Shown here: piece after piece, positions 63,366 to 64,000 of the stretch
Position numbering within the stretch: the stretch's first letter is position 1
How the letters are laid out: every line of letters begins with the position of its first letter
Assembly: GCA_018105865.1 (NCBI GenBank)
Contig: CM030859.1
Span: forward strand, 2,948,050-3,012,049
DNA: 64,000 bases
Reading direction: 5' to 3'
Source: Metaphire vulgaris
Lineage: Eukaryota > Annelida > Clitellata > Crassiclitellata > Megascolecidae
Notes under the pieces: model-generated
Databases searched by the model: none
What the model was told of the DNA's origin: nothing
The model's input: only the letters and a program-made list of their open reading frames with translations
Position numbers and translations under genes: made by a program

Positions 63366-64000
63366 ATTGGGACTAAATAATATTCTATTTTGAAATCATC
63401 TGTTATTCCAGAAACGATCTGTAATCATCTAGTTTTGTGTTTAGCCAATTGTATAAAATCAAAAATTTTAGCTGTCAGTTAGAAGCTTGCCTCATTTTAA
63501 ATGAACTTTAGGCCTATAAGGTTCATACTTTTAATATATAATGCAATGCATAGATGTGACTGCACAATTCATGTTTTATGATAGTCATAATAATTAGGGG
63601 TGCAAACATGGCTTTGTCCCTCATGTCCTGACTCGGGTGTTTTTTGGGACGGTCGTGTCCCTATGGGCGTGGACATGTGTGTTTTTTGGCCATGAAATAA
63701 CAAACACCATGGTTTATTTTGTTGTCGAAAGTCAAAAAAGCAAAAAAGGTCATTACTACTCTTAAGTAAAGTTGAGCCAAAAGAGAAAAATTTTATCATC
63801 ACACTTAAGCAATTTTAAGTTTAAAAAATCTTTAAAAAATTAGAACATGACCGTTTTTCTGACCAGGGCAAAATTAGAACACGACCATTAACTGACCAGG
63901 TTTGCAACCATGTTAATAATTGCCTGTATATAATTATTAAGTACTTTATAGCATCACATCCCTTGGCGGTTCTAGCCGAAAAACTGAGAGGGCTATGCAT
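63366..64000. other. 3' flank of copy C, hAT fragments
   Basis: Homologous to the DNA after copies A and B. 63,595-63,900 contains GAC and CGTGTCC-rich repeat DNA with one AAAAAAGCAAAAAAGGTCATT motif, and the TGGCGGTTCTAGCCG end at 63,965 is probably the start of the hAT MITE shared by the units. Confidence 0.45.

Overview
This is animal nuclear DNA: GT-AG split genes, AT-rich and densely layered with transposable elements, with no bacterial gene organisation. The short palindromic core AGGCCTA recurs dozens of times. Marine invertebrate deuterostomes (echinoderm or hemichordate grade) would fit, but that placement is inference only.

Region by region. 1-275 is a decayed mariner transposase end. 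1,084-9,155 (minus strand) holds most of a MELK-type mitotic kinase: eleven coding exons with mutually consistent phases give 584 codons (kinase domain, UBA-like segment, linker); the KA1 end must lie left of the window. About 1.1 kb upstream of its ATG sits a paired inverted CCAAT plus CHR arrangement (10,262-10,335), the signature of G2/M-controlled promoters. 10.4-14.9 kb is nested LINE, hAT and MITE DNA. From 15.1 to 40.4 kb and again from 57 to 64 kb run diverged duplicated units on the plus strand. Each has a first-exon-like segment with a splice donor, and three carry a downstream exon encoding related 70-73 residue acidic, proline-rich proteins. Unit three was invaded by a Ty3/Gypsy retrotransposon (36,221-39,620). 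40,571-43,082 (minus) encodes an IAP-type RING protein in three exons. 44.5-51.6 kb is nested hAT DNA plus a CR1-like LINE, and 51,640-54,198 is an unusual TIR element carrying a decayed, unfamiliar ORF. 54.8-57 kb has more hAT MITEs and a second CR1-like copy.

The dominant signal is a very large set of short non-autonomous hAT-type elements. About eighteen have exact 8-9 bp target duplications and about a dozen more have near-exact ones, often inserted into one another, so the order of insertion can be read. Several families share an internal motif around GACAAGCAAAAAAGGTCAT. The cellular genes form no pathway together; MELK and the RING gene are separated by repeats and by the duplicated units.
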